A stretch of DNA of 64,000 bases from Pseudomonas azotoformans (GTDB taxonomy: Bacteria; Pseudomonadota; Gammaproteobacteria; Pseudomonadales; Pseudomonadaceae), in contig NZ_CP014546.1 of the NCBI RefSeq assembly GCF_001579805.1, positions 6,200,001-6,264,000 on the forward strand. Reading direction: 5' to 3'. The notes under the pieces are model-generated. The model had not been told where the DNA came from and did not search any database. It saw only the letters and a list, made by a program, of their open reading frames with translations. Shown piece after piece: positions 48,676-59,546 of this stretch. How positions within the stretch are numbered: the first letter of the stretch is position 1; the number at the start of each line of letters is the position of its first letter. The position numbers were made by a program, and so were the translations under genes.

Positions 48676-50293
48676 ATGCCGGTGATTGAATCCCTGATCG
48701 ACCCCCACAGCGCCCAGTTCGCGCAAAACCGCGAGGCCATGCTCGCGGCCATCGCCCAGCTTCACCAGTTGGAATCCAACCTGCTCGCCAAGGCTCAGGA
48801 AGCCAAGCCCAAGTTCGACAAACGCGGCCAACTGCTGCCCCGCGAGCGCCTCAACTTGCTGCTGGACCCCGGCGCGCCGTTCCTGGAACTGGCCAGCCTG
48901 GCCGGCTACAAGCTGCACGACGACAAGGACGGCAGCGCCGCCGGCGGTGGGTTGATCGCCGGCATCGGCTATGTCAGCGGCGTGCGCATGCTGGTGGTGG
49001 CCAACAATAGCGCGATCAAGGGCGGCACCATTTCCCCCACTGGCCTGAAGAAATCCCTGCGTCTGCAACAGATCGCCCTGGAGAACAAGCTGCCGGTGGT
49101 GACCCTGGCCGAAAGCGGCGGCGCCAACCTCAACTACGCCGCCGAGATTTTCGTCGAAGGCGCGCGCAGCTTCGCCAACCAGGCGCGGATGTCGGCCATG
49201 GGCTTGCCGCAGATCACCGTGGTACATGGCTCGGGCCACGGCCGGCGGCGCGTATCAGCCGGGGCTGTCGGATTACGTGGTGGTAGTGCGTGGCCGGGCC
49301 AAACTGTTCCTCGCCGGGCCGCCACTGCTAAAGGCCGCGACCGGTGAAGTAGCGACGGATGAGGAGTTGGGCGGCGCCGAGATGCACGCACAAATCGCCG
49401 GCACGGCCGAATACCTGGCGGAAAACGATGCGGACGGCGTGCGCATCGCGCGGGAGATCGTCGGCCTGTTGCCCTGGAATGATCGGCTGCCACTGACGCC
49501 AAAACGGACCTACGCAGAGCCGCTGTATCCGATTGAGGAAGTGCTGGAGCTGATCCCCGACGACCCGAAAAAACCCTACGACGTCCGCGAAATCCTCGCG
49601 CGCCTGGCCGACGGCTCGCACTTCCTCGAATTCAAAGGCGAGTTCGACGCCCACACCGTCTGCGGCCACCTGCACATCCAGGGCCGCGCCGTCGGCGTGA
49701 TCGGCAACAACGGCCCGATCACGCCCAAGGGGGCGAGCAAGGCCGCGCAGTTTATCCAACTGTGCGACCAGAGCCGCACGCCGCTGCTGTTCCTGCACAA
49801 CACCACCGGTTTCATGGTAGGCACCGAGTCGGAGCAACAAGGGGTGATCAAGCACGGCGCGAAGATGATCCAGGCGGTGGCCAATGCACGGGTGCCTAAA
49901 CTGACGATAGTGGTGGGCGGTTCTTATGGGGCTGGCAACTACGCAATGTGCGGGCGCGGCCTGGACCCACGCTTTATCTTCGCCTGGCCCAACAGCCGCA
50001 CGGCGGTAATGGGCGGCGCGCAGGCGGGCAAAGTCCTGCGCATTGTCACCGAGGCCAAGCAATTGAAGGATGGTCTGGTGCCGGATCCCAAAGTGCTCGA
50101 CATGCTGGAACAGGTCACCGCGCAGAAGCTCGACAGCCAGTCCACCGCACTTTATGGCAGCGCGAACCTGTGGGATGACGGGCTGATTGATCCACGGGAC
50201 ACGCGGACCTTGCTGGGCTTTCTGCTGGATATCTGCCACGAAGCCGAGGTGCGTGAGTTGCAGGCCAATACCTTCGGTGTAGCGCGTTTTTAG
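48676..50293 (+). pseudogene. atuC: atuC, geranyl-CoA carboxylase beta subunit, interrupted by a one-base insertion as sequenced
   Basis: Two overlapping frames (48676-49347 and 49226-50293) together make a 538-residue carboxyltransferase, the expected AtuC length, if one base is removed. Frame 1 runs to PQITVVHGSG; frame 2 resumes at ATAGGAYQPGLSDYVVVV. Removing one G of GGG at 49233-49235 gives the family motif GSATAGGAYQPG. Other motifs are AESGGANLNYAAEIF, FLHNTTGFMVG and GGSYGAGNYAMCGRG. With AtuF it carboxylates geranyl-CoA or citronellyl-derived CoA. If the break is real, growth on citronellol or geraniol should fail. Confidence 0.85.
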
Positions 50294-50306
50294 GAGAACC
50301 ATAAAA

Positions 50307-51464
50307 ATGATCTTTACCCAGGAACACCAGGAATTGCGCCGCACCGTCCGCGCCTTTGTCGACCGCGAGATCAACCCCCATGTGGACGAATGGGAAAAGG
50401 CCGGACGCTTTCCCATCCACGATATTTTCCGCAAGGCCGGTGACCTTGGCCTGCTGGGCATTTCCAAGCCAGAGCAATTCGGTGGCATGGGCCTGGACTA
50501 CAGCTACTCCATCGTCGCCGCCGAAGAGTTCGGCACCATCCGCTGTGGCGGCATCCCCATGTCCATCGGCGTGCAGACCGACATGTGCACCCCCGCCCTC
50601 GCCCGCTTCGGCAGCGATGAACTGCGCGACGAATTCCTGCGCCCGGCCATCAGCGGCGAGCAGGTCGGTTGCATCGGCGTCTCGGAAACCGGCGCCGGCT
50701 CCGACGTGGCCGGACTCAAGACCCACGCGCGCAAGGACGGCGACGACTACGTGATCAATGGCAGTAAAATGTGGATCACCAACTCGCCCAGCGCCGACTT
50801 CATCTGCCTGCTCGCCAACACCTCCGACGACAAGCCGCACATCAACAAATCGCTGATCATGGTGCCGATGAACACCCCTGGCATCAGCATCAGCCCACCC
50901 CTGGAAAAACTCGGCATGCACAGCTCCGAGACCGCCCAGGTGTTCTTCGACGGCGTGCGGGTACCCCAGCGCAACCGCATCGGCCACGAAGGCGCGGGGT
51001 TCATGATGCAGATGCTGCAATTCCAGGAAGAACGCCTGTTTGGCGCGGCCAATATGATCAAGGGCCTGGAGCATTGCATCGACAGCACCATCGAATACTG
51101 CAAAGAGCGCCAGACCTTCGGCAAGGCGCTGATCGACAACCAGGTCATCCACTTTCGCCTGGCTGAACTCGCCACCGAAATCGAATGCCTGCGCGCGCTG
51201 GTCTACCAGGCCACCGAGCAATACATCAAAGGCCAGGACGTGACGCGCCTGGCCTCCATGGCCAAGCTCAAGGCCGGGCGCCTGGGCCGCGAAGTCAGCG
51301 ACAGTTGCCTGCAATATTGGGGCGGCATGGGCTTCATGTGGGACAACCCCGTGGCCCGCGCTTACCGGGACGTGCGCCTGGTCTCGATCGGCGGCGGCGC
51401 CGACGAAATCATGCTGGGCATCATCTGCAAATTGATGGGCACCTTGCCGGGTAAAAAATCATGA
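50307..51464 (+). CDS. atuD: Citronellyl-CoA dehydrogenase-type acyl-CoA dehydrogenase AtuD
   Basis: This 385-residue flavoenzyme has acyl-CoA dehydrogenase features: GCIGVSETGAGSDVAGLKTHA (core SETGAGSDVAGL), KMWITNSPSADF, QERLFGAANMIKGLEH, RQTFGKALIDNQ and the C-terminal QYWGGMGFMWDNPVARAYRD. Within the atu pathway AtuD oxidises citronellyl-CoA to geranyl-CoA. A TAGGAGAA site precedes ATG 50307. It overlaps atuE by four bases (ATGA). Confidence 0.9.
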   Translation: MIFTQEHQELRRTVRAFVDREINPHVDEWEKAGRFPIHDIFRKAGDLGLLGISKPEQFGGMGLDYSYSIVAAEEFGTIRCGGIPMSIGVQTDMCTPALARFGSDELRDEFLRPAISGEQVGCIGVSETGAGSDVAGLKTHARKDGDDYVINGSKMWITNSPSADFICLLANTSDDKPHINKSLIMVPMNTPGISISPPLEKLGMHSSETAQVFFDGVRVPQRNRIGHEGAGFMMQMLQFQEERLFGAANMIKGLEHCIDSTIEYCKERQTFGKALIDNQVIHFRLAELATEIECLRALVYQATEQYIKGQDVTRLASMAKLKAGRLGREVSDSCLQYWGGMGFMWDNPVARAYRDVRLVSIGGGADEIMLGIICKLMGTLPGKKS

Positions 51465-52222
51465 ATACCCTGCTGCTTGAACCGCATAACGGCGTATTGC
51501 ACATCACCCTCAACCGACCGGAAAGCCGCAACGCGATGAGCCTGGCAATGGTCAATGAACTGCGCAGCGTGCTGGCACAGTTGGACAGCCAGACGCGGGC
51601 CGTGGTGATCAGCGGCGCGGGCGGGCACTTTTGCGCCGGGGCGGACGTGAAGGACCTGGTCACCGCAGACAATCAACTGCAAGCGCTGAACCGGGCATTC
51701 GGCACCTTGCTGCAGGCAGTGGAAGCCGTGCCGCAAGTGGTGATCGTGGTGCTGCAAGGCGCGGTGCTGGGCGGCGGTTTCGGCCTGGCGTGCGTGAGCG
51801 ATATCGCCATCGCCGATCACCAGGCGCAATTCGGCCTGCCGGAAACCAGCCTGGGCTTGTTACCGGCGCAGATTGCACCCTTTGTGGTGAAGCGGATTGG
51901 CCTGACCCAGGCACGCCGCTTGGCGCTGACCGCCGCGCGCTTTGATGGCGTAGAGGCGGAGCGACTGGGCGTCGTGCACTTTACCGAGCGCGATCCACAG
52001 GCGCTGGCAGAACGCTTGGATGAAGTATTGAGCCAGGTCCTGAAGTGTGCGCCAGGCGCCAATGCACGGACTAAAGCGCTGCTGCTTGCGAGCGTAGATG
52101 AGCCGCTGGAGGCGGTGCTGGATCGCGGAGCGCAGTGGTTTGCCAAGGCGGTGAGGAGTGAGGAAGGGATTGAGGGGACGCAGGCGTTTGTGCAGAAGCG
52201 GAAACCGAAGTGGTGCAGATGA
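51461..52222 (+). CDS. atuE: Isohexenylglutaconyl-CoA hydratase AtuE
   Basis: This 253-residue enoyl-CoA hydratase/isomerase family protein should hydrate isohexenylglutaconyl-CoA, the product of geranyl-CoA carboxylase. It shows LNRPESRNAMSLAMVNEL, the oxyanion-hole segments VISGAGGHFCAGADVKDL and LQGAVLGGGFGLACVSDIAIA (core GAVLGGGFGLAC), and FGLPETSLGLLPAQIAPF. Its start overlaps the atuD stop. A 386-bp repeat-bearing gap separates it from atuF. Confidence 0.88.
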   Translation: MNTLLLEPHNGVLHITLNRPESRNAMSLAMVNELRSVLAQLDSQTRAVVISGAGGHFCAGADVKDLVTADNQLQALNRAFGTLLQAVEAVPQVVIVVLQGAVLGGGFGLACVSDIAIADHQAQFGLPETSLGLLPAQIAPFVVKRIGLTQARRLALTAARFDGVEAERLGVVHFTERDPQALAERLDEVLSQVLKCAPGANARTKALLLASVDEPLEAVLDRGAQWFAKAVRSEEGIEGTQAFVQKRKPKWCR

Positions 52223-52300
52223 CGCCTTCGCGGGCAAGCCCGCTCCCACATTTGGACCCAGTACGGCACGTACAAACCGGTCGGCTCTAAGGCCGCCGCG
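52223..52300. repeat. Half REP and spacer after atuE
   Basis: CGCGGGCAAGCCCGCTCCCAC (about 52229-52250) is the common P. fluorescens REP arm, with the short stem GCGGGC/GCCCGC. No gene or promoter is evident in the remaining spacer before the large structured repeat. Confidence 0.55.
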
Positions 52301-52594
52301 CTTTTGATTTTGATCTGGGGCGCCCCGTCAAACACGCTGGCCGAACGCAGGCTTGAATCCGTGGGTAACCCGGCAGGACGCCGGGTTAGCCGCCCCGCGC
52401 CATGGATGGCGCGTGGCGGCGGCCCACGGATTCAAGCCGGAGTGAGGGCACACCGAGCCTAGGCGAAGTGCCGAGTGTTGGGGCGAGGACCTTTTGGTTA
52501 CTTTTGGCTGGGCCGGCATTCCGGTCCTTCCAAAAGTGACCCGCTGTAAGAGCGGAACCGCCAGCAGCCGCTACCGCAGAAATGGATATGTACC
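52301..52594 (+). repeat. Large structured dispersed repeat, copy A (atuE-atuF gap)
   Basis: This is one of three related copies in the window. It begins CTTTTGATTTTGATC and ends GGATATGTAC. It can fold into an outer stem (52350-52365 with 52423-52438), enclosing hairpins 52366-52388 and 52389-52420. Further hairpins follow: CTTTTGG/CCAAAAG (52501-52507 with 52530-52536) and CCGCT-GTAAG-AGCGG (52541-52555). It ends 14 bases before atuF, separating that gene from the rest of its operon. Confidence 0.8.
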
Positions 52595-52608
52595 CGAGGA
52601 CCGCAGCA

Positions 52609-54492
<1,884 letters not shown>

Positions 54493-54565
54493 CCCCTAGG
54501 CGGAACTACAGGGCCGGGCTACGCTCTATCCCCAACAGAAAGGGAAGAGTACGGGAACCTGCACG

Positions 54566-55108
54566 ATGCCTCATTGGCTGATTATTGACCTTGAAGCCAC
54601 AACGGATGAAGGCGGCTGGCCCGTGACGGAGATGGAAGTCATCGAGATCGGCGCGAGCCTGGTCAACCGCCAGGGCCGCGAACTGGACCACTTCCAGCGC
54701 TTTGTGCGGCCGCTGCGCCGGCCATTGCTGACGCCCTTTTGCCGCCAACTGACGCACATCACCCAGGCCAACATCGATGGTGCGGCGCCGATTACCGAGG
54801 TGTGGCCGCTGTTCGAGCGCTGGCTGGGCCAGCATCAGCCGCGCCTGGAAGGCTGGGCCAGCTGGGGCGACTATGATCGCCGGCAGCTGGAACTGGAATG
54901 GCAACGCCATGGCCTGGCCAGCGCCCTCGCCACCACGCCCCATGTGAACCTCAAGCAGCGCTTCGCCAAGGCTCGGCGCCTGGACAAGCCCCTGGGGCTC
55001 AATGGCGCCCTGCAATTGGCGGGGATGCAGTTCCATGGCCAGCAACATCGGGCGCTGGAGGATGCACGCAATACGGCGCGTCTGCTGCCGCTGATATTGC
55101 CGGTCTAG
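54566..55108 (+). CDS. DEDDh-family 3'-5' exonuclease
   Basis: This 180-residue nuclease has the three exonuclease motifs: WLIIDLEATTD with the D-x-E pair, WGDYDRRQLELEW with the second-site Asp, and HRALEDARNTARLLP with the H-x4-D pair that defines the DnaQ/DEDDh type. It resembles inhibitor-of-KinA-like and KapD-type small exonucleases. The substrate is unknown. It stands alone between atuF and ppnP and is preceded by a normal promoter-sized gap. Confidence 0.85.
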   Translation: MPHWLIIDLEATTDEGGWPVTEMEVIEIGASLVNRQGRELDHFQRFVRPLRRPLLTPFCRQLTHITQANIDGAAPITEVWPLFERWLGQHQPRLEGWASWGDYDRRQLELEWQRHGLASALATTPHVNLKQRFAKARRLDKPLGLNGALQLAGMQFHGQQHRALEDARNTARLLPLILPV

Positions 55109-55171
55109 GCAGCTTCCCTGCCCTTGGGCATACTGGCCGACCTTTCCAGACCCTTTTCCGAGGAATCGCCC

Positions 55172-55456
55172 ATGTTTAAAGTCAACGAGTACTTCGACGG
55201 CACCGTCAAGTCGATCGCTTTCGGCACCGCAGAAGGTCCGGCGACCATCGGCGTCATGGCCCCCGGCGAATACGAGTTCGGCACCGCTCAGCGTGAAATC
55301 ATGCACGTGGTGTCCGGCGCCCTGACCGTCAAACTGCCGGATGCCAGCGAGTGGGAAACCTTCGCCGCCGGCAGCCAGTTCAACGTGCCGGCCAACAGCA
55401 AGTTCCAGCTGAAGGTTGCCGTGGACACCGCTTACCTGTGCGAATACCGCGGCTAA
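55172..55456 (+). CDS. ppnP: Pyrimidine/purine nucleoside phosphorylase PpnP
   Basis: This 94-residue cupin-fold enzyme (formerly DUF1255/YaiE) phosphorolyses diverse nucleosides. It has [40 protein letters not shown] (core [16 protein letters not shown]) and [13 protein letters not shown], and the length is typical. ATG 55172 has CGAGGAA upstream. A strong bidirectional terminator follows. Confidence 0.93.
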   Translation: MFKVNEYFDGTVKSIAFGTAEGPATIGVMAPGEYEFGTAQREIMHVVSGALTVKLPDASEWETFAAGSQFNVPANSKFQLKVAVDTAYLCEYRG

Positions 55457-55471
55457 GGGTTTCCCGGAAGC

Positions 55472-55508
55472 AAAAAAATGCCCGTCTCGCAGGAGACGGG
55501 CATTTTTT
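55472..55508. terminator. Bidirectional intrinsic terminator
   Basis: ATGCCCGTCTC-GCAG-GAGACGGGCAT (55479-55503) has a near-perfect 11-bp stem flanked by A7 on one side and T6 on the other. It can end both ppnP and the convergent MOSC gene. Confidence 0.92.
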
Positions 55509-55522
55509 ATGCGTGAAGAAAA

Positions 55523-56329
55523 CTATTCCAGGATCGTCACCGGCATCCCGACTTCCAACTGCCCAATGCCATCGTTGACCAGGTTCTGGCCGAAAATCGC
55601 GCCGTCTTCTGTCTTGCGGTAAGCCTCCAGCGTGGCGAAGGGTTCGCGGTCTGCGCTGCGCTCGCCGGTCTGCGGGTCAATGGTGGTGAGGATGCAGCGC
55701 GAACACGGCTTGACCGCACGGAACTCCACGTCGCCAATGCGCAGGCGCTTCCAACCATCTTCGGCGAAGGCTTCACTGCCTTCGATGACCAGGTTGGGAC
55801 GAAAGCGCAGCATTTCCATGGGACGACCGATGCGCCGGGAAAGATCGTCCAGCGACGCCTGGCCGATCACCAGCAGCGGGTAACCGTCGGCAAACGCGAC
55901 CTGGTCGTCGTCCTTGCCGTAACCGGCCTGGGTGGTGCGGGCACGCTCGACGGGGATTTGCACCAGCCGCGTCGGCTTGCCGATGAAATCGCTGACCCAG
56001 GCCGCCGCCGCGTCGCCCGCATCGGGCACGCGCAAGGTGTCGCGCCAGATGGTCACGCCACGCAACTCGGCGTCGTTGCCGGGCAGCGCCACGTCCAGCG
56101 GCGTGTAGCCCGGCGAGCTCAAGGTGAGGCCGCCACTGCTGTTCCACAGCGCCGACAGTTGGCTCATCTTCGCCACGGCACGCTGCGTGAGGAAACGCCC
56201 ACTGCCTTCATCCACCAGCATCCAGCGTCGGTCCCCGTCCACCCCGAGCTTATCCAGGCCGACCTGTTGCAGGGTTTCGGCCTTGCCGGACTTCAAGGGG
56301 TAACGGTACAACGCGCTGAGACGAAGCAT
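55523..56329 (-). CDS. MOSC-domain molybdenum cofactor protein (YcbX-like)
   Basis: This 268-residue protein has an N-terminal MOSC beta-barrel (LSALYRYPLKSGKAETLQQV, GVDGDRRWMLVDEGSGRFLTQR; core DRRWMLVD) and a C-terminal MOSC sulfurase domain with the conserved cysteine in FRAVKPCSRCILTTIDPQTG and FGQNLVNDGIGQLEVGM. Relatives carry molybdenum cofactor and reduce N-hydroxylated bases. It lacks the C-terminal ferredoxin domain of E. coli YcbX, so it needs a separate electron donor. It is convergent with ppnP. Confidence 0.88.
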   Translation of the reverse strand: MLRLSALYRYPLKSGKAETLQQVGLDKLGVDGDRRWMLVDEGSGRFLTQRAVAKMSQLSALWNSSGGLTLSSPGYTPLDVALPGNDAELRGVTIWRDTLRVPDAGDAAAAWVSDFIGKPTRLVQIPVERARTTQAGYGKDDDQVAFADGYPLLVIGQASLDDLSRRIGRPMEMLRFRPNLVIEGSEAFAEDGWKRLRIGDVEFRAVKPCSRCILTTIDPQTGERSADREPFATLEAYRKTEDGAIFGQNLVNDGIGQLEVGMPVTILE

Positions 56330-56368
56330 GGGCCTGCATTCCTGAGGGGCAAAGCCATCACCCTAAGG

Positions 56369-57304
56369 TCAAGCGGGCACTTCGTCCAGCATCAGACGCT
56401 GACGCACCACATCCACCAGCTTGTCGGGCTGGAATTTGGACAGGAAGTTGTCGCAGCCGACCTTCTTCACCATCGAGTCGTTGAAGCTGCCCGACAACGA
56501 GGTGTGCAGCACCACATACAGGCCACGCAGGCGCGGGTCGTTGCGGATCTCGGTGGTGAGGCGATAGCCGTCCATCTCGGGCATTTCCGCGTCGGTGAAG
56601 ATCATCAGCAGCTTGTCGGTCATCACCTGGCCGCTGTCGGCCCAGGCCTTGAGCATGTTCAGCGCCTTGAGGCCGTCGCTGGCGATGTGCATCTTCACCC
56701 CCAGTTGACCGAGGGTGTCGCGCAGTTGCGAGAGAGCCACATTGGAGTCGTCCACCAGCAGCACTTCGCGGCCACGGGCACGCTCCAGCACCGGGTCTTC
56801 GAGTTTTTCACGGGAGACCTTGGCGTTGTACGGCACGATCTCGGCCAGGACTTTTTCCACGTCGATGATTTCCACCAACTGGTCGTCGACTTTGCTGATG
56901 GCCGTGAGGTAATGCTGGCGACCGGCGCTGGTCGGCGGCGGCAGGATGGCTTCCCAGTTCATGTTAACGATGCGGTCCACGCCGCCCACCAGGAACGCCT
57001 GCACCGAGCGGTTGTACTCGGTGACGATAATGGTGCTGTTGGGGCCCGGCACCAGCGGGCGCATGCCGATGGCCTGGGACAGATCGATTACCGGCAAGGT
57101 CTGGCCCCGCAAGTTGACCACGCCACACACGAACGGATGGCGCTGTGGCATCAAGGTCAGCTTGGGCAGTTGCAGCACTTCCTGCACCTTGAACACGTTG
57201 ATCGCGAACAGCTGACGCCCGAACAGGCGGAACATGAGGATCTCCAGGCGATTCTCACCCACCAGTTGCGTGCGTTGATCTACCGTGTCGAGAATGCCGG
57301 CCAT
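56369..57304 (-). CDS. cheV: Chemotaxis coupling/receiver protein CheV
   Basis: This 311-residue protein fuses a CheW-like coupling domain (about 1-165; FRLFGRQLFAINVFKVQEVL, VNLRGQTLPVIDLSQAIG) to a response-regulator receiver (about 175-305) with acidic pair in VLLVDDSNVALSQL, phospho-acceptor in LMIFTDAEMPEMDGYRL and Lys in DNFLSKFQPDKLV. CheV couples receptors to CheA and adapts by phosphorylation. It stands outside a main che cluster, like many Pseudomonas CheV genes. A long 5' gap separates it from the divergent small gene. Confidence 0.95.
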   Translation of the reverse strand: MAGILDTVDQRTQLVGENRLEILMFRLFGRQLFAINVFKVQEVLQLPKLTLMPQRHPFVCGVVNLRGQTLPVIDLSQAIGMRPLVPGPNSTIIVTEYNRSVQAFLVGGVDRIVNMNWEAILPPPTSAGRQHYLTAISKVDDQLVEIIDVEKVLAEIVPYNAKVSREKLEDPVLERARGREVLLVDDSNVALSQLRDTLGQLGVKMHIASDGLKALNMLKAWADSGQVMTDKLLMIFTDAEMPEMDGYRLTTEIRNDPRLRGLYVVLHTSLSGSFNDSMVKKVGCDNFLSKFQPDKLVDVVRQRLMLDEVPA

Positions 57305-57844
57305 TAAAAGCTCCTGATGCGCTAAGGGATTGTGCAGCTCACTTAAGGCTTGTTATCGGCGGCAAGCGCCAGACCTTGACCCGTGTAAAATGCCACGTAA
57401 ATTCATTGATGTCACACTGACATCATGGTTTACTGCGCTGGCCTCTCCAGAGAGGGGTACAGCGACGTTGCGCGACATTCAATTCGACGCAAGGTTCCGC
57501 CATGTAAGGGATTCCCCTACACACAATCAGGCCCAACCTGATATTCGCAATATCTAATAGCCATTAATGTGACGCCATTCTCAATGCATGAATGGAGTCA
57601 GGCTTTTGTTTGCCATCCCAAGCCCTCGGCCCACGGGCCTTCCAGACATTCAACTGTCGGCAATTGAAGGTGTGCAATTGACCCCGCTCATGAGGGCCGC
57701 GCACAGCCGTCGCCATCACTCTAATAAGCTTCCTACTGATTATTCAGAAGCGACCTACAGATTCCAGTCATATTTCAGCGCTAGTTTTAAGCCATTCACC
57801 CGGTGCGACATCTCATCACCCGACCTTATGTTGTGGAGACTTGC
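57305..57844. promoter_or_regulatory. Divergent promoter region between cheV and a small gene
   Basis: This 540-bp gap has no convincing gene; an 86-codon frame at 57588 lacks coding character. It is AT-richer than flanking DNA. The best feature is the inverted repeat TGATGTCA-CAC-TGACATCA at 57407-57425, about 100 bases before cheV and a reasonable operator for a dimeric regulator. A second AT-rich patch with TAGCCATTAA occurs at 57557-57566 and again at 58378-58387. Confidence 0.4.
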
Positions 57845-58294
57845 ATGATGAACGACGGTAACGAGTGGCAACTTGCACTTCCCGAATTCCTTCAGGAAGC
57901 TGAAAAGCTGCTGATCAAATCGGAAGAGTGCCTGAGCCACCTGCATTTGATCCGAAACGACAGTGACGCTATCGACTGCATGAAAATCAGCCTGATCAAG
58001 CTCGCCGAAAGAGCAGATTGCCTTGCCCTGCAGGCCATCAGCGAATTCTCGCGGCACATCCAGTACCTGATCGCCAATGCCGAAAGCCCGCTGCAACTGC
58101 ATGATCAAGCCTTGGACGCCTTGGAAGAATGCCTGAAGTTACTGGCCTGGCAGTTGGAGTTGATTGATGTAAAGACAGGCCAACTGGCATTGGATGAAGC
58201 GGAGCAAACGACATTGATCGCCACAGTGACACTGCATATTCCGCAGAAAGACTTCGCCTTTAAACCGCAGCAGCGGGTGCATCACGTGTCTTGA
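57845..58294 (+). CDS. Small helical protein of unknown function
   Basis: This 149-residue acidic protein is almost entirely helical, with long amphipathic stretches (LQEAEKLLIKSEECLSHLHLI, DCMKISLIKLAERADCLALQ). Its size and helix pattern recall histidine phosphotransfer domains, but the H-x-x-K-G core is absent, so I do not assign it there. ATG 57845 (or 57848) has GGAG six bases upstream. It lies between cheV and a two-component pair, which may hint at signalling, but nothing stronger can be said. Confidence 0.6.
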   Translation: MMNDGNEWQLALPEFLQEAEKLLIKSEECLSHLHLIRNDSDAIDCMKISLIKLAERADCLALQAISEFSRHIQYLIANAESPLQLHDQALDALEECLKLLAWQLELIDVKTGQLALDEAEQTTLIATVTLHIPQKDFAFKPQQRVHHVS

Positions 58295-58655
58295 GCGGAT
58301 ATCAGGTCGCATTTAAATCAAAAGTTATCTGAAAACGACTCATCCAGTGGAATTGAATCACGCAGGCAAAGATATCAATTAGCCATTAACGGTAATAACG
58401 ATACAACCGAACAGAAATAATATAACTACCCCACTCCATGAACTCTGGGAATACCGCCCGGAGCATTTGCGCGGCTAATAACCCAGTCGGACACAGCACC
58501 AGGCGACCAACGGTAATAGTGGTGGTACTATGCCCCGCTCGAAGTGACTCAACTTCATCATGCATAAAAACGATTCGATAACGCATTCCAAACAGAGCCC
58601 TGTCAGCGGCCGTGACCGGACTTCCCGCAGCGAACCTTCATTGGCTCCATCCGCT
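58295..58655. other. AT-rich gap before the two-component pair
   Basis: About 360 bases hold no gene I trust. AACGGTAATA occurs twice (58386-58395 and 58509-58518), possibly as regulator sites. A minus-strand frame of 66 codons (58386-58586) is weak. In-frame codons from ATG 58560 could extend the kinase N-terminus. Confidence 0.3.
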
Positions 58656-59546
58656 ATGTACGCCTACCTCAAGACACTCATCGCAAGGTCCGCGTCCCGC
58701 AGCAATGCACGCCGTCTGATCCTCGCCCTGTGCCTTGGCTCGCTGCTGCTGAGCCTGTGGGCCTACAGTTTCTCCGCCGCCTTGCCGTTGCTGGTGCTGC
58801 TCAACCTGGCCACGCTGCTGGTGGTTGGCCTGCAACAGTGGCACTCGCGCAAATCCATCAAGTTCCAGCCTCAGGAACTGGCCGATCGCCTGTTGCAAGT
58901 GCAGGAAAACGAACGCCACCGCCTGAGCCGTGAGCTGCATGACGATATCGGCCAACTGCTCACCGCCGCCAAGCTGCAAAGCGAATGGCTCAAGCGCCGC
59001 CTGCCCGAAGACCTGCAAAGCCAGTGCACAGTGCTGTGCAACACCCTGAATGAAACCCTGGCCAAGGTGCGTGACGTCTCGGCCATCCTCAACCCTCGCC
59101 AGCTGGCCAGCCTGGGCCTGGAAGCCAGCCTGCGCGCGCACCTGCTCAAGACCCTGGAAAACACCCCGATTCACTGGAGCCTGGAATGCCAACAGCGGCT
59201 GACCGGCATCCCGGAAGAAATGGCCGTTGCGGCCTTTCGCATCACCCAGGAAGCGGTGACCAACATGCTACGCCACGCCCAGGCGCGCAATCTGTTGGTA
59301 CGCCTGCAACGCCTGCCCGAGGGCCTGTCGCTGAGTATCTGCGATGACGGCCAGGGTTTTTCGCCGGCCATCAACCCGGGCCTGGAAGGCCAGCGGGGCA
59401 TGGCCGGCATGTCAGAGCGGATTGATCAGCTTGGCGGTTCGTTATCCGTCAACAGCCAACCAGGCAAAGGGACACGGATCGACGCGCTTTTCCCCTGGGC
59501 GCCACGCGCCCTCGAACGGGCCAGTTCCCCTAAGGTTCTCGAGTGA
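58656..59546 (+). CDS. NarX-type (HisKA_3) sensor histidine kinase
   Basis: This kinase has a short N-terminal membrane part (two helices, LILALCLGSLLLSLWAYSF and ALPLLVLLNLATLLVVGL) with almost no periplasmic loop, then the HisKA_3 phospho-histidine motif RHRLSRELHDDIGQLLTAAK and ATPase motifs TQEAVTNMLRHAQA and GQRGMAGMSERI. From ATG 58656 it has 296 residues; ATG 58560 would add 32 polar residues, and neither start has a good ribosome site. The stimulus is unknown; sensing within the membrane is inferred. It overlaps the regulator gene by four bases (GTGA). Confidence 0.85.
   Translation: MYAYLKTLIARSASRSNARRLILALCLGSLLLSLWAYSFSAALPLLVLLNLATLLVVGLQQWHSRKSIKFQPQELADRLLQVQENERHRLSRELHDDIGQLLTAAKLQSEWLKRRLPEDLQSQCTVLCNTLNETLAKVRDVSAILNPRQLASLGLEASLRAHLLKTLENTPIHWSLECQQRLTGIPEEMAVAAFRITQEAVTNMLRHAQARNLLVRLQRLPEGLSLSICDDGQGFSPAINPGLEGQRGMAGMSERIDQLGGSLSVNSQPGKGTRIDALFPWAPRALERASSPKVLE

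Noticed and set aside
47779..49239. 486-codon minus-strand frame opposite atuB and atuC
   Set aside because: Shadow of the atu coding strand, with no motif and no signals.
55958..57307. 449-codon plus-strand frame opposite the MOSC and cheV genes
   Set aside because: It spans two clear minus-strand genes and their gap and has a His/Gln/Val-rich shadow composition.
57588..57848. 86-codon frame before the small helical gene
   Set aside because: No ribosome site, atypical codon use and no recognisable protein character.
58386..58586. 66-codon minus-strand frame overlapping the kinase 5' region
   Set aside because: No ribosome site and no family features; it overlaps the possible kinase N-terminus. 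Kept only as a note.
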